Below, piece after piece: positions 38,368-48,754 of a stretch of 64,000 nucleotides of DNA. The notes below the pieces were generated by a model. That model ran no database searches. It saw only the letters and a program-made list of their open reading frames with translations, and was not told the origin of the DNA. Position 1 is the stretch's first letter. Every line of letters begins with the position of its first letter. A program made the position numbers and the translations under genes. This DNA comes from Brachypodium distachyon. Lineage: Eukaryota > Streptophyta > Magnoliopsida > Poales > Poaceae. Location: assembly GCF_000005505.3 (NCBI RefSeq), contig NC_016131.3, positions 25,473,001 to 25,537,000 on the forward strand. The letters run 5' to 3'.

Positions 38368-38645
38368 TTCTTTTATTTTAGAAACACAGTACAAACGAAG
38401 ACGCTCACAAACACGCCTGAACACTCACCCCTAAGAACGCACACATGCACACCCTATTCCTATGAGCACCTCCGAGAGATTGAGTCCACAGGCGCCTCGC
38501 TGTTGACGGGTACGTCACCTACCACTGAAAGCAAAGCGCCGGTTAAATCCTGGATTAAATCCAGAAAATGTGAGCACCCATGTCAAGTTTAGAACTTGAA
38601 CCTATGTGGGTTGGTTCCACCACAAGAAACCACGCCACCTAAGCT
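38368..38645 (-). mobile_element. tRNA-derived SINE (Au-like)
   Basis: On the minus strand the element starts near TAGCTTAGGTGG, which fits the pol III box A, followed by GGTTCAAGTTC, which fits box B. A non-tRNA body of about 200 bp ends in TTCTAAAATAAAAG. Direct repeats AGTCTCCT at 38360-38367 and 38646-38653 bracket it and act as the target-site duplication. The body resembles the Au SINE family of grasses as I recall it; that family name is tentative. Confidence 0.75.
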
Positions 38646-38653
38646 AGTCTCCT

Positions 38654-40369
38654 CTTTTTGAGGGGTTTGTACGCAAGATATGGATCATATCGATCGAATT
38701 AAGTATGGATGAAGCTTGGACCTTAATCAGTTTTAACAATCGAATACATTATTTCCTGTCGGTATAGATATGATCTACAGATCTGTGTTTATCCTGTATA
38801 TTCAAATCCGAAAGCGTAGACTGATGACTGATCGTTGCATGTGTGCATGACAAATGCCCAGATCGATATGTATATCTCATTGGAATGTGCTACACTAGCT
38901 GGCTAATTGTACATATATAGACAGCCGCCCATTACTAAAGCCGGCCTCCTGCTTCACGTGTGCAAATTCTTTAAGCAATTAACTAGGCCTGTGAAGAAAC
39001 GGTTCTTAGCGTGTTACCACGCGATGCAAATGATTTACTACGTCCTGATCGACGTGCAATGAGAAAACTATAGTACTAGCTCCAGTACTAATGCGTGTTA
39101 GGAGTATTCCCCTTCATTCTCACATGCGCATCATGCATGTTGCGCGCCCTACATCTGCATGCATGTGAGAATATCTCCTCCACTATACGCGGTTTGTCCC
39201 CCCTGCATGCATATATGCTTCGTTTATCACGTGGCGGTGGCGATTAAGCACTAAAGTGAAAAAAGCTAGCTATGACACTTTTGAATCTTGTCCGGGTCCT
39301 AATTAGAACAGTGTAGATTTCAATAGGAGCCAAGCTAGGGGGATCAGAAAGTGGCAAATGCCGCGTTGTCTCTTTTTTTAATTAGGACCAGGGATGGCCT
39401 GTTAATTTCAAGTGTCAAGGAAAAACTGCGCTTTTTGCTCAGATTTCAAACATGGATATCCCTGGTTGATGTTGAATGTTCGCAAAAATCGTCAGAGCTA
39501 GTAGGTGGAGGAAATAAGGGGAATTTTTCAAGGCTTTTTATACCTCGTGACTCGTGAGTCGTGACTTAGGGGCAGGCGATGGTATTTTGAAGTTGAAATT
39601 TTAGAAGACCAAGAGCACATCTATATGCTGAGCTTTAGCGGTCTGGGTGTGGCATGCCATTAATTAAGAATACACAACTTAAAGGGTAAAAAGGAAAAGA
39701 CAAAAAAAAAGGTATTAGTGGCGGTGGTAACTGACTAACTGGACGGGCCACATTCCTCAAAAAAAAGCTAGACGGGCCACATGCTCTCTTGTACGTCAAA
39801 ATGTCTTGACGCACTCCTTCTGTTTGGGCCAGGGCTGGGCTTCATCGCCATTGATAATGCAGGTGTTGGGCCGCTTTCTTTTGTTTCTCAACGAGATCAT
39901 CCACAGAGAAAAAACCAACAAAACAAACATCATGTCCTCAAAAAAAAAAAAAATCAAAGTTTCACACGCTTGTCGCCCAAAGCAGACAAGAGTGCACCCA
40001 AAACCTAATTAAAATGAAGTCTCACGACCTTTTTACACGTCCTACAGCTGACCCATTTCTAATGGCCTTTCGCATACATCCTCCCTTCCTTCTCATCACG
40101 GCGCTTGAAGCGTGCAAAAGGGCTTGCTATTTCTCATACAACCATCCGATTTAAACATAAGATTCGTATAACTAATATATAAAAGAGATCATATTGTTTA
40201 GGCGCGTGCATGTCAACTGTTTTATTCCACGAACATATAATGAAGGAGAAGCAAAGACACAAGCATCACTGCGTACGTACAGCATTGAGCTGCATGCAGA
40301 AATTGGAAACACAAACCACGATTAATTACTAGCATGCAGCTGTGGCACGGCTACTGCAATTAAAGCTGA
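38654..40369. other. intergenic, nothing recognised
   Basis: AT-rich sequence between the SINE and the copia fragment. It contains short A-runs (near 39938) and random ORFs. I found no conserved protein, RNA gene or clear repeat ends. Confidence 0.45.
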
Positions 40370-40957
40370 CGATTATTTCACATACGCACGTGGAAAACAC
40401 AAAACACATTTTTACTCTCATCGACGACAACATCTCCATCGTTGACGACAACACCGAACTTGGTGGGCGCCGATTCATTATTAATAGAATTGACGCTGTT
40501 CACGATCTCAAAAACCCGAGAGGAATAAGCGGAACAAGCCTCCGCACTCATAATCTTTACCAATAAATTGTTCATAATTAGACACAATAATTTTATTGGA
40601 CTCAAATACTAACTTAAATCCGTCCTTTCAAAGTAGGGATCCACTAACAAGATTCTTCTGAATGGAGGACACATGCCGCACGTTTCTCAGCTGCACGATC
40701 TTTCCCGAAGTAAACTTCAGATCCACCGTGCCAACACTGTGAACAGAAGCATGGGCGCCGTTCCCCATCGTCACTGAGGAGCTGATGGCCTGATATGAAG
40801 AAAACAAGAAAATATCAGCACACCCATGAATAATTGCACCTGTATCGACCCACCAATCGGTGGACTGACATACAGAAAATACAGTAAATAAATTACCATA
40901 CCTGTCTGCATCTTCATTGTTGTCAATGGTCAAATTAGCAAACTTTTGCCGAATCTG

Positions 40958-41611
40958 TCATCCTTTGTGCTCCTTGCAGTTACTCGCCCAATGGCCCAAT
41001 CCTCCGCACACAAAGCAAAAATCCTTGTCCTTGTTGCCTCCTTTCTTCTTCTTCTTCTTGAAAGTGGTAGTGTTCTTTGGACCAGCATTGTTGAATGCTT
41101 TTCCCTTTCCCTTGTTGTTACTATTGTTGTGGTTGTTCCTTTGAACCATGTTGACGGTGGACGTACCCTCTTGTGTGTTGCCTTTAGGGCCAGCATCTTT
41201 TGCTCTCGCCTTCTCCTCAACATCAAGAGTTCCAATCAGGTTCTCCACAGAGATTTCTTGTCTCTTGTGTTTTAGTGAAGTAGCAAAGTTCCTCCACGAG
41301 AGAGGAAGCTTGGCGATGATGCCCCCGACGACAAACTTGTCGGGTAGTGGACACTTGAATTGCCCAAATTCCTTAGTCATAGTCAGTAACTCATGAGCTT
41401 GTTCCACTACAGATCGGTTTGCAACCATCTTATAGTCAAAGAACTGCTCCATGACGTACAGTTCACTGCCAGCGTCAGATGCGCCAAACTTATCATCGAG
41501 CGCATCCCACAACTCTTTGGCATCCTGATAGTGCAGATAAGCATCAACGAGCTTATCTCGCAGCACACTACAGATCGCACCGACGACTACAACACAAGCC
41601 TCAACATACAA
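40958..41611 (-). CDS. copia gag core with zinc knuckle (fragment)
   Basis: Open stretch of 217 codons from the copia fragment. It carries the UBN2/retrotransposon gag features AYLHYQDAKELWDALDDKFG and FKCPLPDKFVVGGIIAKLP. A lysine-rich linker and a CCHC zinc knuckle CFVCGGLGHWASNC follow. It packages element RNA in intact relatives. Here it lacks its own proper start, is cut from the N-terminal gag segment by a stop, and has no functional pol downstream, so it is a relic. Confidence 0.8.
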   Translation of the reverse strand: MYVEACVVVVGAICSVLRDKLVDAYLHYQDAKELWDALDDKFGASDAGSELYVMEQFFDYKMVANRSVVEQAHELLTMTKEFGQFKCPLPDKFVVGGIIAKLPLSWRNFATSLKHKRQEISVENLIGTLDVEEKARAKDAGPKGNTQEGTSTVNMVQRNNHNNSNNKGKGKAFNNAGPKNTTTFKKKKKKGGNKDKDFCFVCGGLGHWASNCKEHKG

Positions 41612-42232
41612 CTGCTGAGAAGCAATTGTTTGAGTCTTCCCGTGTTGTACCGCCTACCATGCGCCCATAGCCACGAGCCACATATGACATTTATACTGCC
41701 ACCTCTTAAAGTGCAGTCCAATAAACACAGGAGGTTTCAATGCAACAGCAAATTGAGACATCGAAAATTGACTACACGAATAAGGTTTTTGGATTGCTGA
41801 GTAATTAGGTAATTCGATGAATATTTAATCCAGAAAAACAATGTGTAAAACATGTAGCATATTATATCATGCAAACTAGATAAATTAAATAGCGACGCAC
41901 GGCAATAAAACTCATTTAATTTCACGGCATGAATAATAGAACTACTAATCAAAATCAACAAGAAAAAGCAGATTACGTACGGTGCTGTACTCTTTTCTTG
42001 TGTTTGTTTGTTGAGGTCGGTGACGAGTCCAGTGGCATCGATGTTCACGCCGGTAGCAGCAGCAGCTTTGACTACCTCCTGAGCAGCAGCCAGCGCCTGC
42101 GCTTGCACCTGTGCAGCAGCAGTTGCCTGGGCTTGGAGTTGTGCAGCCTGCTGCTGTGCTTGGAGTTGTGCAGCCTGCTGCTGCTGAGTTAGAGCGGCAG
42201 CCTGAGCCGCGGGATCTCCGAGGTCGTCGGCC

Positions 42233-42885
42233 ATTGGTAATGAAGATGCCGACGAAACAGGGACGTGAAGAAGCGAGCAGTCACGTGAGAACGCTCCCCA
42301 AAAACCTTATCGACCGTCTCCCGGGCAGGATCTCGAAGGTCGGGGTTCCGGAGGCCTGCTCTCCCGGCGATCTGTGCACGCAGTCGACGGGATGGAGTAG
42401 CAGTTGGTGGCGAACAACGAGATTGGATCGTGGGCGTGACGGCTAGGGTTGTGGTGTGTTCCGTTCGGAGGCCGCGGTCATCTTATTATATAGGCACGTA
42501 TGCGGACTTCGGTTCGGTTTTGAAACCAAAACCGACTACGCAATTATTGGGATGTGTTACGCGTCCGCAACGGATTCCGACTGCCAAAAAGATAAGCACG
42601 ACCCGGCACGGCACTGCTCAAACTCGACTCGATCTCGAAACGCGCCGCGCGTCGTGGCTTGGCGGGGCGAGGCAAGCGGAGGAGGAGAAGGAGCGCGCGT
42701 GGGGATTTCCCTTGCTCACTTGCTCAAGAGGTGAAAACCAACATACCTTATATATTGGTCCAACTCTCCTAAACTAGCAAGGTGGGACTATTCCCACTTC
42801 CTCATCCCACTACATGAATGGGCTTTTGAGGTTTTCCAGAAATTAATTTCAGATTGGACCTTGGGCCTAACCTAAAATTCCAACA
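42233..42885 (-). repeat. copia 5' LTR and leader
   Basis: From the TG end at 42885 down to the gag ATG. A TATA-type promoter CCTATATAATAAG is at about 42482-42494 on the minus strand. The exact LTR 3' end was not fixed because no standard Met-tRNA primer-binding site was found, and the second LTR is absent for comparison. Confidence 0.55.
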
Positions 42886-44681
42886 CTCCCCATGGCCGCC
42901 CTTACACGCCGTCGTGTCGGGCTGCGCGCACATGTCCTCCGCCATGAACCTCCCGACCCCGCAGCACGCCGTCCTCGCCTCCCTGATCCCCGCCACCAGC
43001 GGGCTCGCCGTCATCTCGCTCAGGATTTCATAATTCCCCGCGATGGAGTAATTCAGCTCCGGCATGGGACCTTTGGGGGAGACGGCCGCACCGGAGAGCT
43101 CGATGCGGAGGAGGTCGTTGAACCACCTGGCCATGGCGTTGGCGGCATCATTGCAGTCGCCGGTGGGCGTGAGGGCTCGGGACCCCGGTGTGCACCCGAT
43201 CGGCGGCACATCGAGGATCCCCACCATGTGTGCTCCGGCGGCGTAGAGCGTGTAGATGTGGGAGAGGTAGGTGGAGACCATGGTGGAGATGTAGGCTGAG
43301 GCGTCGGTGATCGAGGAGTCCGGGTTGGTGAGGAAGGCCGAGAAGTCGTTGCCGCCGGCGCTGAGGAGGAAAAGGCTAGGGACCGTGACAGGTGCCGCTT
43401 GTTGCCCCTCGAGCAATACATCTTGTTTGCGAGTTCCACGAAGTCTTGGACTTGTGTCTGCAGCGTGAGCACCCCGTTCCCCTGCGAGGCATATATACGT
43501 GTCATTTATTTCCGGTCAGCCTACCTAAACATCTTACATTTTAAACCAATGATAGCACTCCCTACTTCTTTGTCTACTCTCGCCTATACAAGTTTTAAAA
43601 TTATACCCCCTATATTTTTTTTCTTTAGAATGTTTGAATTGTCACACATAAAGCTGCCCAATATAATACTCCTTCTCAATTTAAGTGTGGTTTTAGGTTT
43701 TATATTTTTTCAGATTAAATGTCGTGTTAGGGGGTAATTAGTTCCGGCATGCACGTGCTTTGCTTCGATTCGTTCGCTCCCCAGTCGAAATGCACGGGCT
43801 GCCGCATGCACTAGGGCTCACCCATTGGACACAGCAGCGCATGCAAGCAGTGCACGCGACTTTCGGCCTTCCGAGCGCGTAATTAAATGCGTTTGCGACT
43901 ACTAGGGATGTACTGCACTGTTTTCGTTGATATCTGTGTTTTTTCGTTTTTTCTAAAACGACGAATAAACTGAGGAGGAGTATTTTTGCTATTTCCCGTA
44001 TATGACACCGAGAAATAATTTTTTTATCAAAAAAATAATACTAGCTAGAGAAATACTACTAAACAACCATTTCTAATGCTTACCGTAGTGTCGAGGATGC
44101 CGGATCCACCGGAAGCGAAGTTGGCACCGATCCGGCACATCACGTCCTGAAGGTCACGCTCGTTCTCCGGCTGAAAGGATTTGTAAGGCGGCGGGCTCAT
44201 CTTGAACCCCAGACGTCGTGCTGCACGATCCATGCACACACATTAATTACACATATGTACGTAGTTTATGAATTATCCATATATATGCTCGAAAGTTTAT
44301 TGATTAATTAATTAATTACAAGTTTATGAATTACGTGCATGGCTGCCATGCATGTATATGGACGTACCGACGGTGTCGGCGAGGTTGTAGCCGTTGGTGA
44401 ATCGGCCGCTGGGGCGGCGGTCGTTGCAGCCGGGGAAGTCCATTCCGTAAGGAGAAGTCGCCCTGGGCGCCGTCGGCGATTCCAGGTGGTCGTTTGTTGC
44501 CCACGTCCACCAGCGAGTCCCCGAACACGTACACCGCCTTCACCGCCGCCGTCTTCTTCTTCGGCGCCGCCCGCCGCCCCCTAATTAACTCGCCGCCGGC
44601 GCCGGAGCAGACGTCCACGACGAGAACAAGAGCCACGGCCACAGCACAGATTATAACAGCACTACTTAATCTCTTCGCCAT
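42886..44681 (-). pseudogene. GDSL lipase pseudogene cut by a copia LTR
   Basis: Third, more diverged GDSL locus. Exon 1 (44681-44368) starts with a signal peptide and VYVFGDSLVDVG, then shifts frame: one extra base near 44494-44496 moves the conserved oxyanion block into another frame. Exon 2 (44220-44084) is normal (GANFASGGSGILDTT). Exon 3 starts at 43481, fuses two exons of the neighbours, and shifts frame again near 43405-43420. It then reads FLLSAGGNDF and VGILDVPPIGCTPGSRA. Coding ends where the copia LTR begins at 42885, before the Asp-His block V. No remnant of the missing C-terminal part was seen on the far side. It is non-functional as it stands; the frameshifts could also be assembly errors, but the insertion is not. 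Confidence 0.88.
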
Positions 44682-45348
44682 GGCCGCTAATAACAGAGAG
44701 CTTGCTAGTAAAAGGAGAGAGTTGGTCTGGCTAGCTTGTGTTGTGTGTTGTTGATGATCGAACAGAGTGGTATTTATAGAGATGGATAGGATGGATTCGT
44801 GTGTCGTGAAACACGCACGCGTGGTTAATCATGCATATTAGTCACGATATTCGCTTTCAAGTTAATGTGTGCTCAAGATTTGTCAGAGGGACGGATGGAC
44901 GTTCCTTTCATGCATGGACGCATGGTGCATGTAGACGGATGCGAGGAACACATGGGTGTCTGATGTGGCAAGAGATCACTGCCCTCATACAGCCATTTGT
45001 TAGTGTAGGCGAATCATATATATGCATATATGGTACGTATGGATTATATTCATGTGACTAGAAGCTAGCTAGAGAGAGATAGAGGGACATATATATATAT
45101 GGCCGGTACATTACATATATGGACCATATGCACACTCGTTACCGTTATCTTTACTGTACGTGCATGTCTTAATTTTCGGTTGGTGGCCGTGTCCGTGGTA
45201 CATTTTAAATTTCCGAGGTAAGTACGTCACCGGCTGACTCAGTGCTAGCTCCCCACATCACCTTGGTTCTGATCTCTCTCTCACTCTCGCCCGTGCACTG
45301 CACACGCTTCACCAGTTTTTACACGTATCGATCTCTCCAACTGAACAA
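44682..45348. other. promoter of the GDSL pseudogene and flank
   Basis: Includes a TATA box and 5' UTR of the broken GDSL gene, then AT-rich flank with CATATATATA runs. No gene was recognised. Confidence 0.5.
44771..44779 (-). promoter_or_regulatory. TATA box of GDSL pseudogene
   Basis: CTATAAATA on the minus strand, about 90 bp upstream of the ATG at 44681. Confidence 0.55.
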
Positions 45349-46338
45349 GAGTAAAATACACCCGCGGTCCTAATATTATTTACAAGGTGCCAAGTTAGTT
45401 CTAAAATTACTAAAACTGTAAGTCCTATTTTTTGGGTAAGTGGATCACGACAGGTCCTAACTTCATTCTCCGTGACACCTACGACCAACCTCGTGGCCCC
45501 CCACGGTCTCTAAGCTACGTTGCATTGACCGCCATTCTCCGCCAAAGCTAGAGCCACAAGCCAGTCCTGCACTAGTGCCCTATATCGTCGGAAACGTGAA
45601 CGACATTTGCGCCCTTGCGTGCGGTCCTGAGCACACGCCGTGCCGTCGCTGTACACCGCCTCGGCCAACAGCCTCCCCGAGCCGTGACTCCTTGCTCAAT
45701 AGCTTCGCCTCGTCGCTGTACACCTTTGACCATCCTCGTGTTGTGTAGCGTTCCACCGCCTAGCACCGTCCTCCATTGCTACACGAGCTCCCCCCTCCGG
45801 TTTGCCGCCAAGCACCCACAACAACTCAGTTGGTGCCCCTAAGTTGGTGCCCCTAAAAGCCCGCAAGCCACCCCAATTCTCTACTCTCCCTTGCCGCAAC
45901 TACAATGACTCGCCGGCAAGAACCGCGGCGATGGGTGAGACAACACACTATTTCATAGCGCTAATTATGCCAACAAGCCCCTTAGCTAACGTGTATTCGG
46001 TCACGTAGGACGGTCAAACACTCCTAAACGAGCTTAAGACCTCTCCTAACCCACTTAACAAAAAATTAGGATCTAAATATGCAGTTAATAATTTTAGGAC
46101 TAACTTTGCACCTCGTCAATAATATTAGGACCGCAGATGCATTTTTCCTCATGTCAGTTCTTTGGCTGACGTGTACTCGGTCAATGCGCCACGTAGGCCG
46201 GTCAAACTCTCCTGGATGAGCATAGGACCTGTCGTGACACACTTAGCAAAAAATTGGGACCTAAATATGCAGTTTAGTAATTATAGGACTAACTTGACAC
46301 ATCGTCAATAATATTAGAACCGCGGGTGTATTTTACTC
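45349..46338. mobile_element. non-autonomous inverted-repeat element, about 1 kb
   Basis: The ends are inverted: GAGTAAAATACACCCGCGGT at 45349 and its reverse complement ending at 46338. Similarity extends about 120 bp inward through CACGACAGGTCCTA. The right arm is present twice in tandem (about 46020-46145 and 46199-46338). The middle, about 45560-45940, is unrelated sequence rich in GCC. Flanks CTGAACAA (45341-45348) and CTAAACAA (46340-46347) may be an imperfect 8-bp target duplication, which would suggest hAT. No transposase is encoded. Confidence 0.7.
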
Positions 46339-46702
46339 CCTAAACAACCATCAATCGAAGTAAAAATCTCCCCAAAAAGGCGAGGATCGAAGCATCGATC
46401 AAAGCCGATTCGAACGACAGTATAGTGCGGTTCTAAATTATTAAAGTGGAGGATCGGAGACTAGCTGATGCATGGGATGGATATATGTAAAGAGTTTCGT
46501 GCACCGAACCAGTTGACCAAAAAGCCCAAGTTGATGGAAAAAGTAGGACAATTGACTTATAGTTCAACATGATGATCCATTGCGGTGTTTTCGAACAGAC
46601 TGCCGATTTCAAGTCACGTGCCGACAAACTCTCTTGTGCCGTACCTTTGACGGATGTAGAATTAAACCACATGGGTGCCAAACTCAATGTTCATAGTTTA
46701 AA
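46339..46702. other. short intergenic stretch
   Basis: About 360 bp between two inverted-repeat elements; nothing recognisable was found. Confidence 0.4.
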
Positions 46703-46864
46703 TCTCGTGCACGATGCATTTGTAATCTCATGTAAATCTCACATCTAGGTCGTCAATTTAGTGGCACTAAGTACAAGTTAGTTAATCAAAGAACAAAAAT
46801 GACAGAATTTTTTTTAAGAACAAAAATGACAGAAGTTGGTATTACAAATGCATCGTGCACGAGA
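46703..46864. mobile_element. 162-bp hairpin with perfect 24-bp arms
   Basis: Bases 46703-46726 and 46841-46864 are exact inverted copies beginning TCTCGTGCACGATGC, separated by 114 bp. The inner part has a short direct repeat ACAAAAATGACAGAA. It sits about 45 bp outside the left end of the Mutator-like element. No target duplication was found. Confidence 0.7.
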
Positions 46865-46907
46865 TGATGGGCTGTTGTAAGAGCAGGCTTCCTTACATAA
46901 GTGGGCT

Positions 46908-47072
46908 AGGGTTTCACATAGGTACCACTTCACGATTTTGTTGCAAAAACCACCGGATTAGGGTAACCCCTCCTTCGCTAGCGCGTAAACCGTTTTATGA
47001 CAGGCTGGGCCCACTGTTAGGCCAGCGTGTCGTTCACCGCGGCAGTCCAGCGTGGCTACTGGCCGAACCCGA
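46908..47072 (+). repeat. left terminal inverted repeat of the MULE
   Basis: Begins AGGGTTTCACATAGGTACCA and matches the reverse complement of 52980-53144 with few differences. It probably acts as promoter for the plus-strand gene at 47174. Confidence 0.85.
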
Positions 47073-47173
47073 CCACATTACTTGGTCCAGCCGGACCCGG
47101 TCGGCATCTCCTCCTCTCTTCTTCAACCTCGCGATTCCTCTCTCGTCTGTGGCCGGAACCCTAGATCTGCGCA

Positions 47174-48127
47174 ATGGCGAGCCACAGCCACATCCCGAGT
47201 AGCCATGGCTTCCACGAGCTGTTTCGCCGTGGGGAGCCGGAGCTCCGTCCGGAGTCGGGACACATTGTTGTTGCCCGCACTCCTGCCATGGAAGCCTACG
47301 AAGCTAGGCTACGAGGCCGAGCTCTGCTGGCCACCATCCACCGTGGCGCAGGGCTGCTGACGACAGCGTCCGTGAAGCTGAGCAAGATAGTGAAGGCCGT
47401 CCATGAAGGCACCGGAATCGTGGGTGGGATCTGTGGCAAGGTTAGTCATCCTGCAGGCCATTTCTTGCTTCGATTCGATACAGAGGAAGATTGCACCGCT
47501 GTTTTGAACAAATCTAGGATTTTGCGCTGCCGCGGATGCACTGTGCACTTCCGCCGGTGGTGCCGGGCTTATGGTGGCGAGGAATCTGAGCTTAGTTCTA
47601 GCACTGTGCTTAGTTTTGATGGGCTGCCGGAGGATGCAGCGGAGAGAACTTTTATGAGTCGTCTGGTTAACAGTATTGGAGGCGAGTTCGTCGATATGAT
47701 GACGCCTCTGGACTTTTGAACTGTGAAGGTGAACGCATGGATTCGTAGTCCGTCAGCAATTCCAAAGAAGCTGGAGGTTGAAATTCCTGAGCCGATGCAT
47801 CCGCCATTAGACGAAGGTGCAGATGATGAGGAGAGCCTGAGCTCAATGGCCCTTTTCTGTTTACCTTGGAATCAGCCCATTAGCCGTCGCACAGTGGTAT
47901 TCGATGTGATTGTTCATGTGCATGAGGTTCTAGACTGGTTTCCTTTACAAACGGATGGTCCTCCACTGCAGCCTGCTACTCACTCCTCTTCAGATGATGA
48001 AGATGATTTTACCGACTACGGTGGTGCTCCTGGATCTCCAAATTTTACTCGTCTGCATGAGTTTCCATGCTTTGTTGGTGTCGTTGATGGTTCCATTCCA
48101 GCTTCACAAGGGAAGAATCCATGTTGA
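47174..48127 (+). pseudogene. DUF4283-like second gene of the MULE, one in-frame stop
   Basis: One uninterrupted frame of 318 codons except for a single TGA at 47717-47719. The part before it is 181 aa and the remainder continues in the same frame to TGA at 48125-48127. The N-terminal part (RPESGHIVVARTPAMEAYEARLRGRAL, given here only as RPESGHIVVARTPAM) opens like grass DUF4283-type proteins. It continues with GHFLLRFDTEEDCTAVL, VHFRRWCR and LSFDGLPEDAAERTFMSRLV. The part after the stop has VNAWIRSPSAIPKKLEVEIP and an acidic, serine-rich tail with SSSDDEDDFTDY. No zinc knuckle or catalytic motif is seen and the function is unknown. It starts just inside the left terminal repeat and converges on mudrA. 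It may be a captured host gene or an element-encoded accessory protein. The family call is tentative. Confidence 0.6.
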
Positions 48128-48244
48128 ATCATGATATGTGAAATAAGTTAAGTTGGGAGAGTACTCTAAGTTGGGATGTAATCCCCTAAAATGTAGTAGT
48201 GTTGTCAAACTATGTATGTTTGTGATCCTAAGCAGTATTTTCAG

Positions 48245-48650
48245 AACCTGGTTTGTAATATGAATTTGGCTTGTAGCATGACTTTGGTTTGTAATATGAC
48301 TTTGGCTTGTAGCTGGAATGTCAACGAGTAATATGGCTATGGTTTGTAATTTGAAATGAACAATCGTGTGATGAATGTGCCGTGAACAATGCCGTGACGA
48401 ATGTCAACAGGCAGCATGAGTTGTTGGGTATATATTGTTGTTGCCAACAACAGCAAAAGCAATTGGGTATATTTGAGAGCAATATTGTTCCAGCACATTC
48501 ATCACCGAATCCATCACAGCATTGCATATATATATCGTTTCCAGCACATTCATCACCTAATTTATCACAATATTGTGCATACTTGAAAGCAATATTGTTC
48601 CAGCAGCATTGTTCCAGCAGCATATATACTTGAAAGCATAGAATTTAGTT
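48245..48650. repeat. repeat-rich spacer between the two MULE genes
   Basis: About five units of roughly 20 bp around TTTGGCTTGTA or TTTGGTTTGTAATATG lie at 48250-48352. Units with AATATTGTTCCAGCA and CCAGCACATTCATCACC follow at about 48480-48620. Between them, 48426-48474 matches the transposase coding segment at 50531-50575 in permuted order. Confidence 0.65.
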
Positions 48651-48754
48651 TACAGCACATTCACCACACATTGTTCATAGTTCCCATCACTGACATGACA
48701 ACATTGTTCCCAGCACATCACAACAAAATGGTACTGATTAACATGAAACATTGT

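Larger units (their letters stand above)
40370..42885 (-). mobile_element. truncated Ty1-copia retrotransposon
   Basis: In minus orientation the element begins at 42885 with TGTTGGAATTTTAGG, a typical LTR start. It continues through an LTR/leader, the gag start (ATG at 42234), a probable leader intron, the gag core with zinc knuckle and the protease region. The protease region has WVDTGAIIHG followed by the gag-pre-integrase start (LRNVRHVSSIQKNLVSGSLL). Coding similarity then decays by about 40370. Integrase, reverse transcriptase, RNase H and the 3' LTR are missing. A nonsense codon also follows the first gag segment (near 41655). The insertion point lies in the last exon of the GDSL pseudogene. 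Confidence 0.8.

Noticed and set aside
38590..38640. Isolated tRNA gene
   Set aside because: The box A and box B motifs belong to the tRNA-derived SINE; no full cloverleaf is present.
43640..43735. CTCCTTCTCAATTTAAGTG segment as a Stowaway MITE
   Set aside because: Only one end resembles the family and no inverted partner was found within the intron.
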